From: Selaginella moellendorffii
Lineage: Eukaryota; Streptophyta; Lycopodiopsida; Selaginellales; Selaginellaceae
Length of the DNA stretch: 64,000 bases
NCBI RefSeq assembly: GCF_000143415.4
Contig: NW_003314291.1
Coordinates: 1,753,530 to 1,817,529, forward strand
Reading direction: 5' to 3'
Shown here: positions 35,356-46,682 of the stretch, in pieces
How the letters are laid out: each line of letters opens with the position of its first letter
Numbering within the stretch: the stretch's first letter is position 1
Program-made: the position numbers and the translations under genes
Notes under the pieces: model-generated
Database searches by the model: none
The model's input: only the letters and a program-made list of their open reading frames with translations
What the model was told of the DNA's origin: nothing

Positions 35356-37416
35356 AATTGGCACTATCCATTTACTGGGTCAAGCTCTTGGCATTAACAA
35401 CATTATGTTAATGCTATTGTAGTGGAAAGTTTTGACATAGAGATTTTTCAAGAAACAAGGAGTTACGTAAGTAGTGGAGAGTCCTTATGTGAATAAATCA
35501 ATAACCCCTCCATCCTTTTGGGAGTACAAGTCATTTGGCATTAGTTCATCTAGTGTTCTCTTTCTAAACTCATTTTTATAACAAGAGGTCCTTTGTTATT
35601 TAGTTGATATAAATTTAAATTTATCTTCTATTACTTAGCACATATTATTTATAGTTGCATAATATGGTAGAGTCAATTTTCATTCTCCATAATAATGGCC
35701 ATACACATACACATATCTTTTTATTTTAGATTAAACTTAAAACTATTCATCTTTAATTTTTTTTTAAAAATTATTAATCATAAAAATACCAAGCACTCTA
35801 TCTTGTAGAACTATAACCAAAAGGAATTTGGCCACATGAATATGATGTAATTGCAAGAGAAATTTGTGAAAAGATAAGATGAAATCCGAGGAATTCTTGC
35901 TAATTTATAGGTGGTCAAATTCTTATTGTGAGAATGAAATGGTCAGTTATATGGATCTCCAAGAAATGTTAATGCCACATTAAACTCTCAAGGGCATTAA
36001 TATATAAGCTAATCACAGTGGACATCCTTATTTAATGCAAATAGTGCATTCAATCTATTTAACTCCTTGATAGTCTACAAGAATAATGACATACATTAAT
36101 TCAATGACAACTAATGGGGTGTTAATTTCTTGTAGCCATTGAAATAATTTATCACGGGAAATTCTGTTGACTAAATTTTATATATCAAGACGATCTCCTA
36201 TACCATGTTTCTGAATTGTCTATGAAGTTGTGAGTTTCATTGCTAGAGCTATCATGTGGCACTCTGTTTTTTTAAATGTTATTCCAAAAAGGAGGGATTC
36301 CTTTGACTTCAAAGAGTGCTAGCAACTATGCTAAGTTGGTACTTGAACTTATTTGAAACACCTATTGCTGTAGGATAGAATATGATGGGCACAAAGTGCA
36401 TTAGGAAGTCATTATTAGTTAATGAATGTTATTTCATTTGTCTCTAAGAAGCAACATTTGTCTCATCAACTGCACCTTTTTACTCTTTATAGTTGCAAAT
36501 CTAAAAGGATGCCCTCTTATACCAATGATTTCTTCTTCTAATTAATACATCTTTTTAGCAACACACTTATGAGATATGTTTTTTGTTGTCATTCTTTCCT
36601 AGAGAATGGGTCTATTGAGGTTGACCGGCATGCTTCTTTTGTTGTGGCATGACTTATATGTCTACATGAAAATGACAACGAAAAACTTGAGTAAATATTA
36701 AAAAAAAGTTTTGAAGAAAAATAGGAGCAATTTCCTTAGTGTTGGGAAGATCAGTTTGTTGCCAAACCAATCTTCCAACACCAAGGGAATAAAAGAAAAA
36801 AAGAAAAGAAGTAGCTCCCTTAGTGCTAGGAAGATCATTCAATGCTTTAGATATTAAAATATGTGTAATTGATTGGTTTGCACGCGAAAAAACCGCATAT
36901 GAACCAACCTTTCCGAGCTTGACTCTCTCTCACTTATCACAAAAGAATGAAACTCTTTTGAAAGGAAAAGAGCATGAAGATGAGAGGGAGAACAAGCAAT
37001 TAATGCTACAACTCTCGTGATTAATCAACACCTCTCACTCATAACCCCATTCATTTCAACAGTATTATTCCTTTCACAATCAATTATACAATTAATATGG
37101 GTGGCTCTTTAAGATTCTCATATATCTCTAGATTCCAAAAGGTTTTATATTTTGTTAAAATATATAACTTGCCCTTTGCAAGGACACAACTAATTAAATC
37201 TCACAATAAAAAAAATATCTTTGTTCTTTCTTGTCAATTTCTCCCCAAATTTTTTCTAAGTGCTCGAGCAAGGAGAAGATATGAGAGAATTCTACTTGAA
37301 GTTCAATCAAAAGCCTCCAATTTTTTTCTCTAAGAGTGTTATAAAAGAGAGCTTCCTCTATAGAAGATTCAAGTTGAAGCTGAGATTAGTTAGTTTGGAG
37401 AATGTATGTCAGGATA
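35356..37416. other. AT-rich spacer, nothing recognised
   Basis: Two kilobases of AT-rich DNA with no supportable gene, RNA or repeat array. A pair of similar words (gctagctcc.../gtgctaggaagatca near 36740-36840) suggests a small local inversion or duplication. Probably decayed transposon sequence. Confidence 0.5.
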
Positions 37417-37649
37417 TGTTATGATCTAGCGCAAAAAGACAGAGATCTAGTCACCTTAGACTATGCTATGCCACTTCTTGAGGTTCCTCACCACCCAACC
37501 ACCCCCTAGCTACCTCAAAAGCTCCACTGTGCCACCGCTCCACTATAAGCCCTAGGATAGGTTAAGTCCCTCACCCTAACATGCCTTAATAAATCCTTGA
37601 GCCTCCCTTTGACTGACATTGACCACATGGTCAAAGTTGGCACCTAACA
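37417..37649 (-). repeat. 3' LTR of the Ty3/gypsy element
   Basis: Begins tgttatgatctagcgc and ends ggcacctaaca on the plus strand; pairs with 42129-42361. Directly inside lies a C-rich tract (ttcccccccccaac), which on the minus strand is the purine-rich polypurine tract. Confidence 0.95.
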
Positions 37650-37981
37650 ATTCTTCCCCCCCCCAACAAAGTCCTTGTCCCAAGGATGAATTGTATTGGT
37701 GATCACCCTTTCTGGGGAACCTACTCAAGCTCCTAGTCCATCTTCCATAGCCATATACATTAAGGAGGCAGTGGGCTTGTCACTTTGAGATAGTACACCT
37801 TTCAACTGGCTAACATAAAATACCAGATGAATTTTCACCCCAGCTAGTAGCCGCACCCAATAAGCCGCTTTACCAATGCGCTCCAGCACTTCATATGGAC
37901 CAACATATCCATAGGAAAGTTAATCATTCTTCCCTGTCCGTAAAGGCACCAAAGTGTTCCGCTGCTCACTTGACGGAAAGA

Positions 37982-38977
37982 TCATTTGCACAAAGACGAG
38001 ATCACCCACTTTATATTCCCAGAATTGGTGATGCTCATTGGTAAACTTCTCCGCTCTATCCTAAGCTGCTTGCAAATTCCATTTGCACACCACCAGAATC
38101 TCATAAGTTCTGTGGCCAGATCAGTCGCCTCGGAATCAAGTTTATCTTGAACATCCTTACTCAAATGCAATCCCAACTCCACCGCTATTTGAGGATGCCT
38201 TCCAAACATGGCAAAGTAAGGACTTAGCTTAGTTCCACTGTGTTGGCTATTGTTGTAAGCAAATTGCACCAACGGAAGATATAGATCCCACTGTCCTTGC
38301 CTTTGACCAATGCTACAACATAATATATCCTCTACCACCTGATTCACACGCTTGGTTTGCCCATCCGTCTGAGGATGATCTCCACTCGAGAGTTTCAAAG
38401 TCACTTGCATAGCCTTTGCAAAGTTTTTCCAAAATCCATTGGTGAAATTTGAATCTTGATCACTAATGATGTCCTTCGGCAAACCAAAATCAAGAAAAAC
38501 CTTCCCCAAGTAAACCGCAGCCAAGTTTGAGGCAGTGACAGTCTTCTGAAGAGCCAACAACTGCACATACTTTGTCAACCGATCCACTATGACCCATACT
38601 TGCTCCTTTTGCCTTTGTGTTCGTGGCAAACAAGTGATGAAGTCCATAGAGATACTACACCAGCAGCTCTGAGGAATAGGTAAAGGTTGCAAAAGTGCCC
38701 CCAGCTTCTCCCGTGGCACCTTAACCCGCTGACAAAGCTCACATGATTTACAATACTTGAGGATATCAACCTTCATATTCCTCCAATAAAAGTTGCGCTT
38801 AATCAACTCATATGTCTTCTTCCCCCCAAAATGACCGGCCTCTGAACAATCATGATAGTGGAATAAAACTTGAGTAATTAATGCATCCACCCATGGCAAA
38901 TATATACGGCCATTGTAATAGAGAATCCCATCCACCAATGAGAAAAGGGCTTCCATCTGGTCTTGCAAAGAGGCCAC
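37982..38977 (-). pseudogene. Ty3/gypsy integrase (pol C-terminal part)
   Basis: 331 open codons on the minus strand. The N-terminal HHCC zinc finger is visible (HDCSEAGHFGG...YCKSCELC). The catalytic core shows SMDFITCLPRTQ (first Asp) and DIISDQDSNFTNGFW (second Asp). The third catalytic residue, the Glu normally in GQTERVNQ, is Lys here (DGQTKRVNQVVEDIL). The chromo/C-terminal region is missing or beyond the frame. The frame is separated from RNase H by a stop near 38990. The Glu-to-Lys change alone would abolish strand transfer. Confidence 0.9.
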
Positions 38978-38992
38978 CTCAGCATCTTGAGC

Positions 38993-39568
38993 CTAAGTAT
39001 GCTCAACCAACTGCCCAAACTCGCTGACCACCTTACTCAAATGATGACAAAATCGTGTTTGTAACGTTGTCACATGATGAACATGAGATAAAGCATCTGC
39101 CACCACATTTGATTTTCCTGGACGATGCTCAATAGGAAACTCTCCAAACTCCATGAGTTTAACCATCCAACAAGCTTGCCTAGTGTTCAACTCCTTCTGT
39201 GTGAAAAGATACACAAGTGGTTTGTGATTTGTCAACACCACAAACACTGCACCATAAAGATAGTGCCGCCACGTCCGCAAAGCATGAACAATAAAGAGTA
39301 AATCTTGCTCATATGTGGAATAGTGTTGCTCTGTGGAATTCAAAGTTCGACTCTCATATGCAATAGGCTGTCCCTCTTGCATAAGAACTCCTCCTAGTGC
39401 ATAACCACTCGCATCGCATGTCACCTCGTAAGGTTTCGATAGATCAGCAATGTGAAGCACTGGAGTCTCTCTCAACAATCGTTTCAGAGCCACAAAACTC
39501 TCCTCTTGTGGTTGCTTCCACTCAAATGGCACATTCTTGCGTAACAACTGCATCAAAGGAATAGCCAC
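38993..39568 (-). pseudogene. RNase H domain of the Ty3/gypsy pol
   Basis: 192 codons covering the end of the reverse transcriptase (FEWKQPQEESFVALKRLL) and the RNase H domain: TCDASGYALGGVLMQ with the first Asp, QHYSTYEQDLLFIVHALRTW with the Glu, and HRPGKSNVVADALSH with the last Asp. It degrades the RNA strand during reverse transcription. Its frame is closed by a stop before integrase, so the polyprotein is interrupted. Confidence 0.92.
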
Positions 39569-40612
39569 TTTGGCAAACTTATGCTGGAAACATCAGTAAT
39601 AACTAGCTATACCAAGAAAACTACGCAACTCGGCCATTGTAGTTGGTATAGGCCAATTTTCCACCATAGCCACCTTTTTTAGATTCGTCTTGACACCCTT
39701 AGATATCATAATATGGCCTAGATATTCCACCTATGACTTTGCAAATTCACATTTGCTCTTCTTCACATAAAGTTTGTTGTCTTGGAGTAACAAAAGAACC
39801 TTGCGCAAATGCATCATATGCTCCTCCATATTCTTGCTAAAAACAAGAATATCGTCCAAGAAAATCTCCACAAACTCATGAAGATAACGCCTAAATAACT
39901 CCATCATCAACTGAGTAAGTGTGGCCAGTGTAGTCGTCAAACCAAACGGCATAACTGTAAACTCAAAATGTCTAAAGCTTGTGTTGAATGCCATTTTGGA
40001 GATAGATGCATCATCCATCCTTAGATCAATCTGCAATCTGATGATATCCATTGCAATCTAATGATATCCGCTCCTCAAATCAATCTTGGTAAACACTCGT
40101 GCTTCACCAAGCTTGTCCAGGATATCATCCACACATGGCATCAGCATCTTATCCTTCACTGTCTTCTTGTTCAAAGCGCGGTAGTCAATACACGTTCACA
40201 TTGAACTGTCCTTCTTCTTCACAAGCAAGATTAGAGCACCAAACAGGGACTGACTTGGCTGAATAAATCCAAACTCAAGCAACTCCTTGACTTGTCATTG
40301 AATTTCTTGCTCCTTCGCATAACTTAACAGAAATGGACGTTGGTAAATTGGCTGTGTCCCTGGCTCTAATGTAATCCCATGCTCCACACCTCATAACGGA
40401 GGCAACCTATGAGGAAGTTCAGATGGAAAAACATCAGAAAACTCATCAAGTACATCCTGTATTGCTGCTTCTTCCTCACACGTGCCTTGGGCCCCCAAGT
40501 CACAAGCAAACAACAAATAACTCAAAAGTGCTTTTTCATTACGACAAGCCCGCTTCAAAGATGTAGCAGAGAGCATAACAACTGGTGGTTGAACGCCCTT
40601 GCCAAACCACAC
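39569..40612 (-). pseudogene. Reverse transcriptase of the Ty3/gypsy pol, broken
   Basis: The beginning (DEFSDVFPSELPHRLPP, 40391-40612) and the palm (39731-40051: RHFEFTVMPFGLTTTLATLT, then IFLDDILVFSKNMEEH) are recognisable. The catalytic motif is present as FLDD. Between and after them, stops and frame shifts break the domain into at least three pieces. No functional enzyme can be made from this copy. Confidence 0.9.
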
Positions 40613-40654
40613 ATCTTTAACACCACCATACTTTAGCGAGATACACTTAATACT

Positions 40655-41155
40655 CTACTTTATCTCTGGATCCACCTTCACCAACCATGGCATCCCAAGA
40701 ATGAGATACACATGATGGATATCCGCAAGATAAAAAGTCTCCACAAGTGTGGTTTTGCCAACCAACACTTCCAGCCCCTCAACACAAGCATCAAAATGCT
40801 GAGTAGAGGTAGATGCACCTTCCACTGTGTATGGAAGAACTCTGCGTGTGACCAGGCCATGCTCCGCAACAAACTTTGCTGAAACAAAGTTGTCATCGCT
40901 CCCACTATCCAGTAAAATCCACACTGGATCACCACGGAACACGCCCTCCAGCATTAAAGCTGATTCATGCATATCCTCGAGCTCCATCTTGTTCCACACA
41001 TAGTTGAGCTGACAAGCAACGATTGAAAGTTTCTTCCTCCGACTGGAATGGTCGTTTTTGTCATCCTCACGTTGCAAAGTTTGCAACTTTTTAGTATCTG
41101 ACTTACTGTGAGAAGAAGATTGGCCATTCTTCTTGTCCTGCTGCTTGTTCTTCAA
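40655..41155 (-). pseudogene. Retroviral-type aspartic protease region
   Basis: About 166 codons between gag and RT. WILLDSGSDDNFVSAKF contains the D-S-G active-site triad, and HHVYLILGMPWLVKVDPEI matches the ILGMPWL end motif of gypsy proteases. It processes the Gag-Pol polyprotein. It is in a different frame block from RT, again showing decay. Confidence 0.88.
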
Positions 41156-42011
41156 CTGCGGACAATCAACCTTGTAGTGTCCAAGTTCGCCGCAATGATA
41201 ACAACCCTATCTATAATTCTTCACAAAGAACTTCTGCTTCTTGGACCCCTTTGCATCCAAAGTAGTCACCACCGACTTCAATTGTGATGCTTATTCCCAT
41301 CCTTGTGTCCACGGCGATCATCACAATGATTCTTGACATAAGGACTCCTCAAATGCTTGTGAGACTTGTGTTTGTCATTGTCAAGTCGATGAGCCACATC
41401 AAAGAGCTCCTCCAAACTCTTTGTAGGCTGAGAATGACGCAAGTGTTGCCACATGCTCTCACTATGTAGGCCATCAATGAAGTAGGACTTGTTTTGATCT
41501 AGATCCTTCGAACACGACTAATCAAGCGAGTAAGCTTCTCAATATAGTCCCCGAGTGTCATTTTCCCTTGTTGGAAATGTCAAAGTTTCATATGAGCATT
41601 CTTCACGTCATAATGAGGGGCAAAATGTAAATGGAAAGCAGCCTCAAACTCATCCATGGTAGACACTGGTGGTTTCTTATCTGCAACACGAGACTCCTCA
41701 AGCCAATTCCACCATTGAAGACCCGCATCACGCAAAACCATTGGAATAGCCACTAAAGCCTCTACATCTGGAGTTCCCCTAGCAGCCAAGAACTTCTTCA
41801 CATTGGCTAGCCAAGCAAGACACTCATCCACACCACCATCACCAGAAAAGGTTGAAATCTTGAGTCGATCTACCAAAAAAGGCTTACTTGGAGCACTACC
41901 CTGTCCAGCCTCGAGTGCCTCAACATGCCCACGCATGGTATCCATCATGCCATGCATCTCGTCTTGCATCTCTTGCTGATTTTGATTAAGGGCTCGCAGC
42001 TTGTGAACCAC
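41156..42011 (-). pseudogene. gag of the Ty3/gypsy element
   Basis: The N-terminal frame (41580-42011) has a coiled coil (LRALNQNQQEMQDEMHGMMD) and the gag core (KISTFSGDGGVDECLAWLAN, then LQWWNWLEES). Beyond stops, a CCHC zinc knuckle CYHCGELGHYKVDC is encoded at 41162-41203. Gag forms the virus-like particle and binds the RNA genome. The frame is interrupted between core and knuckle. Confidence 0.88.
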
Positions 42012-42116
42012 ATCTTGAATGGTCCAAATCTCCGTAGCTTCGTCAACACCATCATTGGCACCACCATCGACAATAGGATTCCAGCGTTCAGCTTAGTAGG
42101 CTATCACAACCAACTC

Positions 42117-42127
42117 CTCTGATACCA
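42117..42127 (-). other. Primer-binding site (initiator Met tRNA)
   Basis: On the minus strand TGGTATCAGAG lies one base inside the 5' LTR, complementary to the 3' end of plant initiator-Met tRNA, the usual primer of plant gypsy and copia elements. Confidence 0.9.
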
Positions 42128-42128
42128 A

Positions 42129-42361
42129 TGTTATGATCCGGCGCAAAAAGACAGAGATCTAGTTGCCTTAGACTATACTATGCCACCTCTTGAGGTTCCT
42201 CACCACCCAACCACCCCCGAGCTACCTCAAAAGCTCCACTGCGCCGCCGCTCCACTATGAGCCCTAGGGTAGGTTAAGTCCCTCACCCTAACATGCCTTA
42301 ATATATCCTTGAGCCTCCCTTTGACTGATGTTGACCACATGGTCAAAATTGGCACCTAACA
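42129..42361 (-). repeat. 5' LTR of the Ty3/gypsy element
   Basis: Partner of 37417-37649, beginning tgttatgatccggcgc and ending ggcacctaaca on the plus strand. Next to it is the GGATA target duplication at 42362-42366. Confidence 0.95.
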
Positions 42362-42674
42362 GGATAAGGGTAATCAGATAGAAAAATCTATTCTTCTCAA
42401 CAGTGGTGTGGGAGAGAATAGGATTCAGTGGGATCTTGATAGATGTACAGGTCAGGAGATTCTAGTTATAGGATCTCCAAAGTGAGCAAAGGAGAGCACA
42501 TTAGTTTCACAGCCAACTATGCAAGGAGTGAAGGATAAAGTTGTTATTCTCTCCAATGACGAAAGTGAAGAAGATGAGCTTCCCAACATAGCTTCCTAGA
42601 AAAGTAGGTGCATTCCTTTTGGACAAGCTTTTTGAAGCGGTGGATAAGGCATTTTGGCAATCTAGATCATACGG

Positions 42675-45551
42675 TTGGAATTGAAGGAGTTCCAGTACAT
42701 AAGAGGTGAGGAGCTTCTGTCTTCCTATAATGGGAATATATTTTTCGAACTTCCACCAACTAGTTTGTCAAGCAGGAAGAGGGGCATGGAGACGCGTCTT
42801 GATCCACATAATTGGTGCAAAGTAAAGACAACCCACTTCTCCCATTTCAACGGATCTGTGTCCATAGTCCATTATGGTGGACAACTTTAGAGTGTTGCTG
42901 AGAAATGCATTTCTGATCATGGCAAGAATATGTGTTTTTTTGAAGGCTCAGCGATCAATCCCCCTAGGCATAATGAGGTTGCTATAGGTTTAGATGTCGC
43001 AAATGTGGGGAACACATGTGTGTCAAGCATGTTGTGATGCAAAAATGTATTATTTTCTTCCACGGGATGGATGTTTAGGCAGAGCAACAGTGCATGTTGG
43101 ATACCACTAACACGCAATAAAGGAAGGAATTCGTCATGATTCTTTTCGCAATTTGAAGGCTGCTATTACTATAGAGGTTGGGAAGAAAAGTGCTGCAACT
43201 CCAAAGTGTGTTCAACAATCTGTACTAAAAGATTATGTGGTGAACACGTTGCTACAAGCTAATAGCAAAAATGAGTTTACGGAGAACAGCTTGAAGGACT
43301 TGCTTCAAAATATAGAACCCGTGACAAATTTAAACATGTATAAGTTAATACTTAACTCTACTTTGTCACTAGAAACATTCTTCTTTTTTTTGCAAAATAA
43401 AGAACTGGATGCAAGAAGGGCAAGATAGAAGCTTCAATCTAGATTAGATGCAATTTTGGAGTTAAAAAGAAAATGTCCCTATGAGTTTATTCATGGGAGC
43501 TTGTTTGTTAGCTAAGTGACTTCGAATAGTCAATGCCCTTTCATCTTTAAGATGTCCACCCTTAGTCTTGCTTTTGGTGTGGACCTTGTACAACAAATAT
43601 ATATATGATGGAGATGGGGATAGATATAGATGGAGATGGGGACTTAGTTAATTCCTGGACCTATTTTGACCATATGGAACGAGTTTTAAGCTGGTCAACA
43701 ATGGGAGCTCATGTTTATGATCACAAGTAAGTGACTTTTCATTTTTTAAGGATTCTATACCGATTTACATTATAACCATTCCTTTTATAGGTTGCAATGC
43801 AACTTGACTATAGCTATAGCCGAATTCAAGGTTCAAGATTTCCAAGCTCAAATTGTTTTTTGGACATGTATGTCTAAGATTGTTAAACAGCTAACTGGGA
43901 ATAAACCAAACTTCTGTAGTTTCATGGCAAATGCTATTGGTGCTAACTGGTTGGCTGTATGACAAGTATTTGGTGGTGATAAAAGTTAACCATTACAAGG
44001 TAGAGAGAAAAGTTGTGAGTTTCATTAGGCAAAGAGTGTCAATGAACATTGCCAATGCATTAAGTCTAGCTTCCATCACGAGTTCAGCTTTGTCAGGAAG
44101 CAGCTTTGTCAGGAATGGATGGATGGATGTTCAGCTTTGTCAGGAAGCAGCTTTGTCAAGAATGGATGGATGCACCAATAAAGAGGAGCATGAGGCAAAA
44201 ACAAATGAGATGTGCATATGGTGGCATGAAGGAGACAAAGTGCCAATTGAACACCTTCCACAAATGGAGTGTTGGATTGCCTAGTGGGAAGTTCAAAATG
44301 TTTTAGTGGGGCCATTATATTCTCCATGTAAGTTTTCTCTAATTTTTTTTGTCACATTTAAATGTTGCATTTTTCCTAGGATCAACGACTTGATGACATT
44401 GCATTTACACCAACAATTAATCTCTCTGAGAGCAAACATTGGAGTTGGAGAGCTTCTGAAGCAGAGAAAGGAAAAATGTCCCTTTATAAAGTTACACTCT
44501 TCAACCTCACTAGATCTCTTGAGCAATCATCAAAAATTTTGGCTGCATAAGAAGCAAGGTTTGTTGGTACAGGTCCAAACTTAGATAAGCTTTGAGAGCG
44601 AGTTGGTAGAAGGACAACACCAGTAGCAGGGTTAATATTTAAGATGGTGGAGAAAGTTGTTACTGGAACTCGTATGGAATCAAATTATGAACCACTTGGG
44701 GACATAAAGACAGCTTGTATGAAGCATCGACAGACATTTGATAAGCCCAACATCACTCCTTCTAGCTCTCACCGTCCAGAGTTTGACTACCATTCTGTTC
44801 CACAACACCAGAGAAGAACTAAGGAACATGGAGTGGAGGAGGTGCCAATTGTTACACAAGTAAATCCAGTGCTAGAGGTTGAGAAGATTATTGCTTGTGA
44901 GCCAATTTCTCGTATCAACTGGGCAATTCAAAGAGTCAATGCCAAGAGTAATGCGTGTTGCTTCGGAATGGTTGGGAGTTGAGGTCAGTGTCTTACATTT
45001 GTGCACTCAAGTTCAAGTTTTTCAGCAATACCATGTTTCTGGGGCTATTGAGATCTAGGGGTAAAGGGCCACCAGTCAAGTTGGATTTACTGTTGTGGGA
45101 CTGATGTTACTTATACAAACTGGATCCCTAGCTCAATTATCTCGAAGCCAAAAATTCTGTGCCAGAGGAGTGGCTAGTTGAGTGAAGTTGCAATCTTTTG
45201 AAAGAAGAGATTGAAAGTCTAGAGAGAGATGGTTTCAAGCTAAAGACTTCCTCAAATGTTGCTATTGATATTGCTATGCCACCAATGTCAACACTGGATC
45301 AGCATATACAACTAGCTAGAAATGGGAAAGCTATACAATATGGGTCTTCTATTTCAAAAGGTGTACAAGAGAAGATCAAGCTAGCAAAGGCATTGAAATG
45401 CACAATCACAAGGATAAACTACATTAGTGCCGTGGCTAAGGAGTTTGTTGTTGTGACTGAGTCGTCAAAGGGTACGAGCTACACTATCAGAATCTGCAAA
45501 AATCCATCCTGTACCTGTCCAGATTTTACACAGAGGGAGAACATGATTTAA
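42675..45551 (+). pseudogene. Decayed transposase-like gene with SWIM zinc finger
   Basis: A series of plus-strand frames in loose order. EFQYIRGEELLSSYNG and HNWCKVKTTHFSHFNG are at 42675-42890. Unassigned pieces are at 43153-43428 and 44644-44982. At 45198-45551 a frame ends SKGTSYTIRICKNPSCTCPD, the CxC part of a SWIM zinc finger as found in MULE/FAR1-type transposases. The expected downstream CxH is missing because the frame stops. I do not recognise a catalytic DDE core, so the superfamily is uncertain. Immediate upstream sequence (42540-42600) encodes an acidic stretch (VVILSNDESEEDELPNIAS). Confidence 0.4.
44083..44165 (+). repeat. Tandem duplication of about 45 bp
   Basis: Two adjoining copies of a unit built from ttcagctttgtcaggaagca, gctttgtcaggaat and ggatggatgg. 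The unit itself contains a repeated agctttgtcaggaa word. It sits in the transposase-like pseudogene. Confidence 0.8.
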
Positions 45552-46091
45552 GCTCTATTTCGTTAAAGTGGGATTTATTCAGTAAAATGGGACTAGGTAC
45601 AAATTTTCAAGTATTTGAAAATGACGTGAAATTATATGTTTTTTGTCCAGGGGCTAGACATATCTGGGGCATGGTGACTAGCGCGGTGACCTTATGTCCA
45701 GACTGAGTCCATCTAGTTGTATAATAAATCTCATTGTCAAGGTGAACAAGCCGAATCTGAAGCTAAAGAAGAGCGATGGCATGCGCGCACACACTATTTG
45801 TTTGTTCATTGAGCGTGTGGTGAGCTTTCCAAGATGAACATCATTCCTATTAGCCAGACATATAACTTAATGGTGAGAACATTTAGATATTATTCAATGT
45901 TATCTTTTTCTAACGAATCTAATTGTGAAGGTGTAGCAAGAGGCATTGCTAGTCTGGAAAAGTCATTTAACTCATTTGACCCTTAGTGTATTTTCATGAA
46001 ACTAAATAACATTCATATTATTAAGGAATTTCTCTAGTACCTTTTTTTTACGACATAGAGGCTTGCATTTCTTTCAAAGGTGATTTAGTAA
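45552..46091. other. Spacer, nothing recognised
   Basis: About 540 bp of AT-rich sequence between the SWIM-finger remnant and the first palindrome of the main cluster. No coding or RNA feature seen. Confidence 0.5.
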
Positions 46092-46202
46092 AAGGCCTGA
46101 GGGCACATGCCATTCTATTTCTCAGACCGGTATTAAGATATACTAGTGCAAAGGGAAAAAGGTATTTGGTGATCAAGTAAATGGCATGAGGGCACACGCC
46201 AT
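46092..46202. repeat. Two 22-bp palindromes at the left end of the main cluster
   Basis: Sites at 46092-46113 and 46181-46202 (ATGGCATG-AGGGCA-CACGCCAT). Two more degenerate half-palindromes (tatgggtttatgtgccat; tatgggccacacgccat) lie at 46572-46609. These flank the small acidic reading frame at 46210-46467. Confidence 0.85.
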
Positions 46203-46209
46203 TATAAGC

Positions 46210-46467
46210 CTAAGCGCTAGTGGACACCTCCTTTTTGGTACTCTCAGCGGTACTATCATCCTTCTCCGGGTCAGTTGTTTTGCTTTGGATTGTTGTCTCT
46301 GACGTTACTGGGGCGTTCTCGATAGTTGTTAATGTTGCCGTTTGTTCAGAAAAATGATCACCTGGAGTATAGTACGGGGAGTTTGGAAGACTTATATATT
46401 CTACATCTTCACCTATCTCCTTCTCCGTCTCCTTTTCTGCCTCACTTACAGATTTTGTGCTTGCCAT
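46210..46467 (-). CDS. Small acidic protein or last exon, unknown
   Basis: 85 codons on the minus strand from ATG 46467, possibly preceded by a few exon codons from a ttttag acceptor near 46488. The product is rich in Glu, Ser and Thr (MASTKSVSEAEKETEKEIGE, ISLPNSPYYTPGDHF, then TTDPEKDDSTAESTKKEV). It lies downstream of the DUF7869-like gene on the same strand and is bracketed by the 22-bp palindromes, so it may be an alternative 3' exon of that gene or a separate small gene. No family recognised. Confidence 0.4.
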   Translation of the reverse strand: MASTKSVSEAEKETEKEIGEDVEYISLPNSPYYTPGDHFSEQTATLTTIENAPVTSETTIQSKTTDPEKDDSTAESTKKEVSTSA

Positions 46468-46682
46468 GAGAACGCTCTTCACCCTAAAATATGGAGTTCG
46501 TTGTGTTATAAAAGGAAACCAACACACACGCTGCAAGGGAATGATGGTACATAAAGCACGTAAGCCCACAATATGGGTTTATGTGCCATTAATATGGGCC
46601 ACACGCCATATTATTAGATTTATGCACGTGTGATTGGTAAATGCATATGTCACATCATCTTTGTTTTACCTCACACACTATA

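Larger units (their letters stand above)
37417..42361 (-). mobile_element. Complete Ty3/gypsy LTR retrotransposon (inactive)
   Basis: A 4945-bp element bounded by two 233-bp LTRs that start TG and end CA on the plus strand, flanked by a perfect 5-bp target duplication GGATA (37412-37416 and 42362-42366). Reading on the minus strand: 5' LTR, initiator-Met primer site, gag with CCHC knuckle, aspartic protease, reverse transcriptase, RNase H, integrase, purine tract, 3' LTR. Integrase after RNase H defines Ty3/gypsy. The two LTRs differ at about 15 of 233 positions by eye, so the insertion is not recent, and the pol frame has stops and a changed catalytic residue. The LTRs are unusually short for a plant gypsy element. 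Confidence 0.93.
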
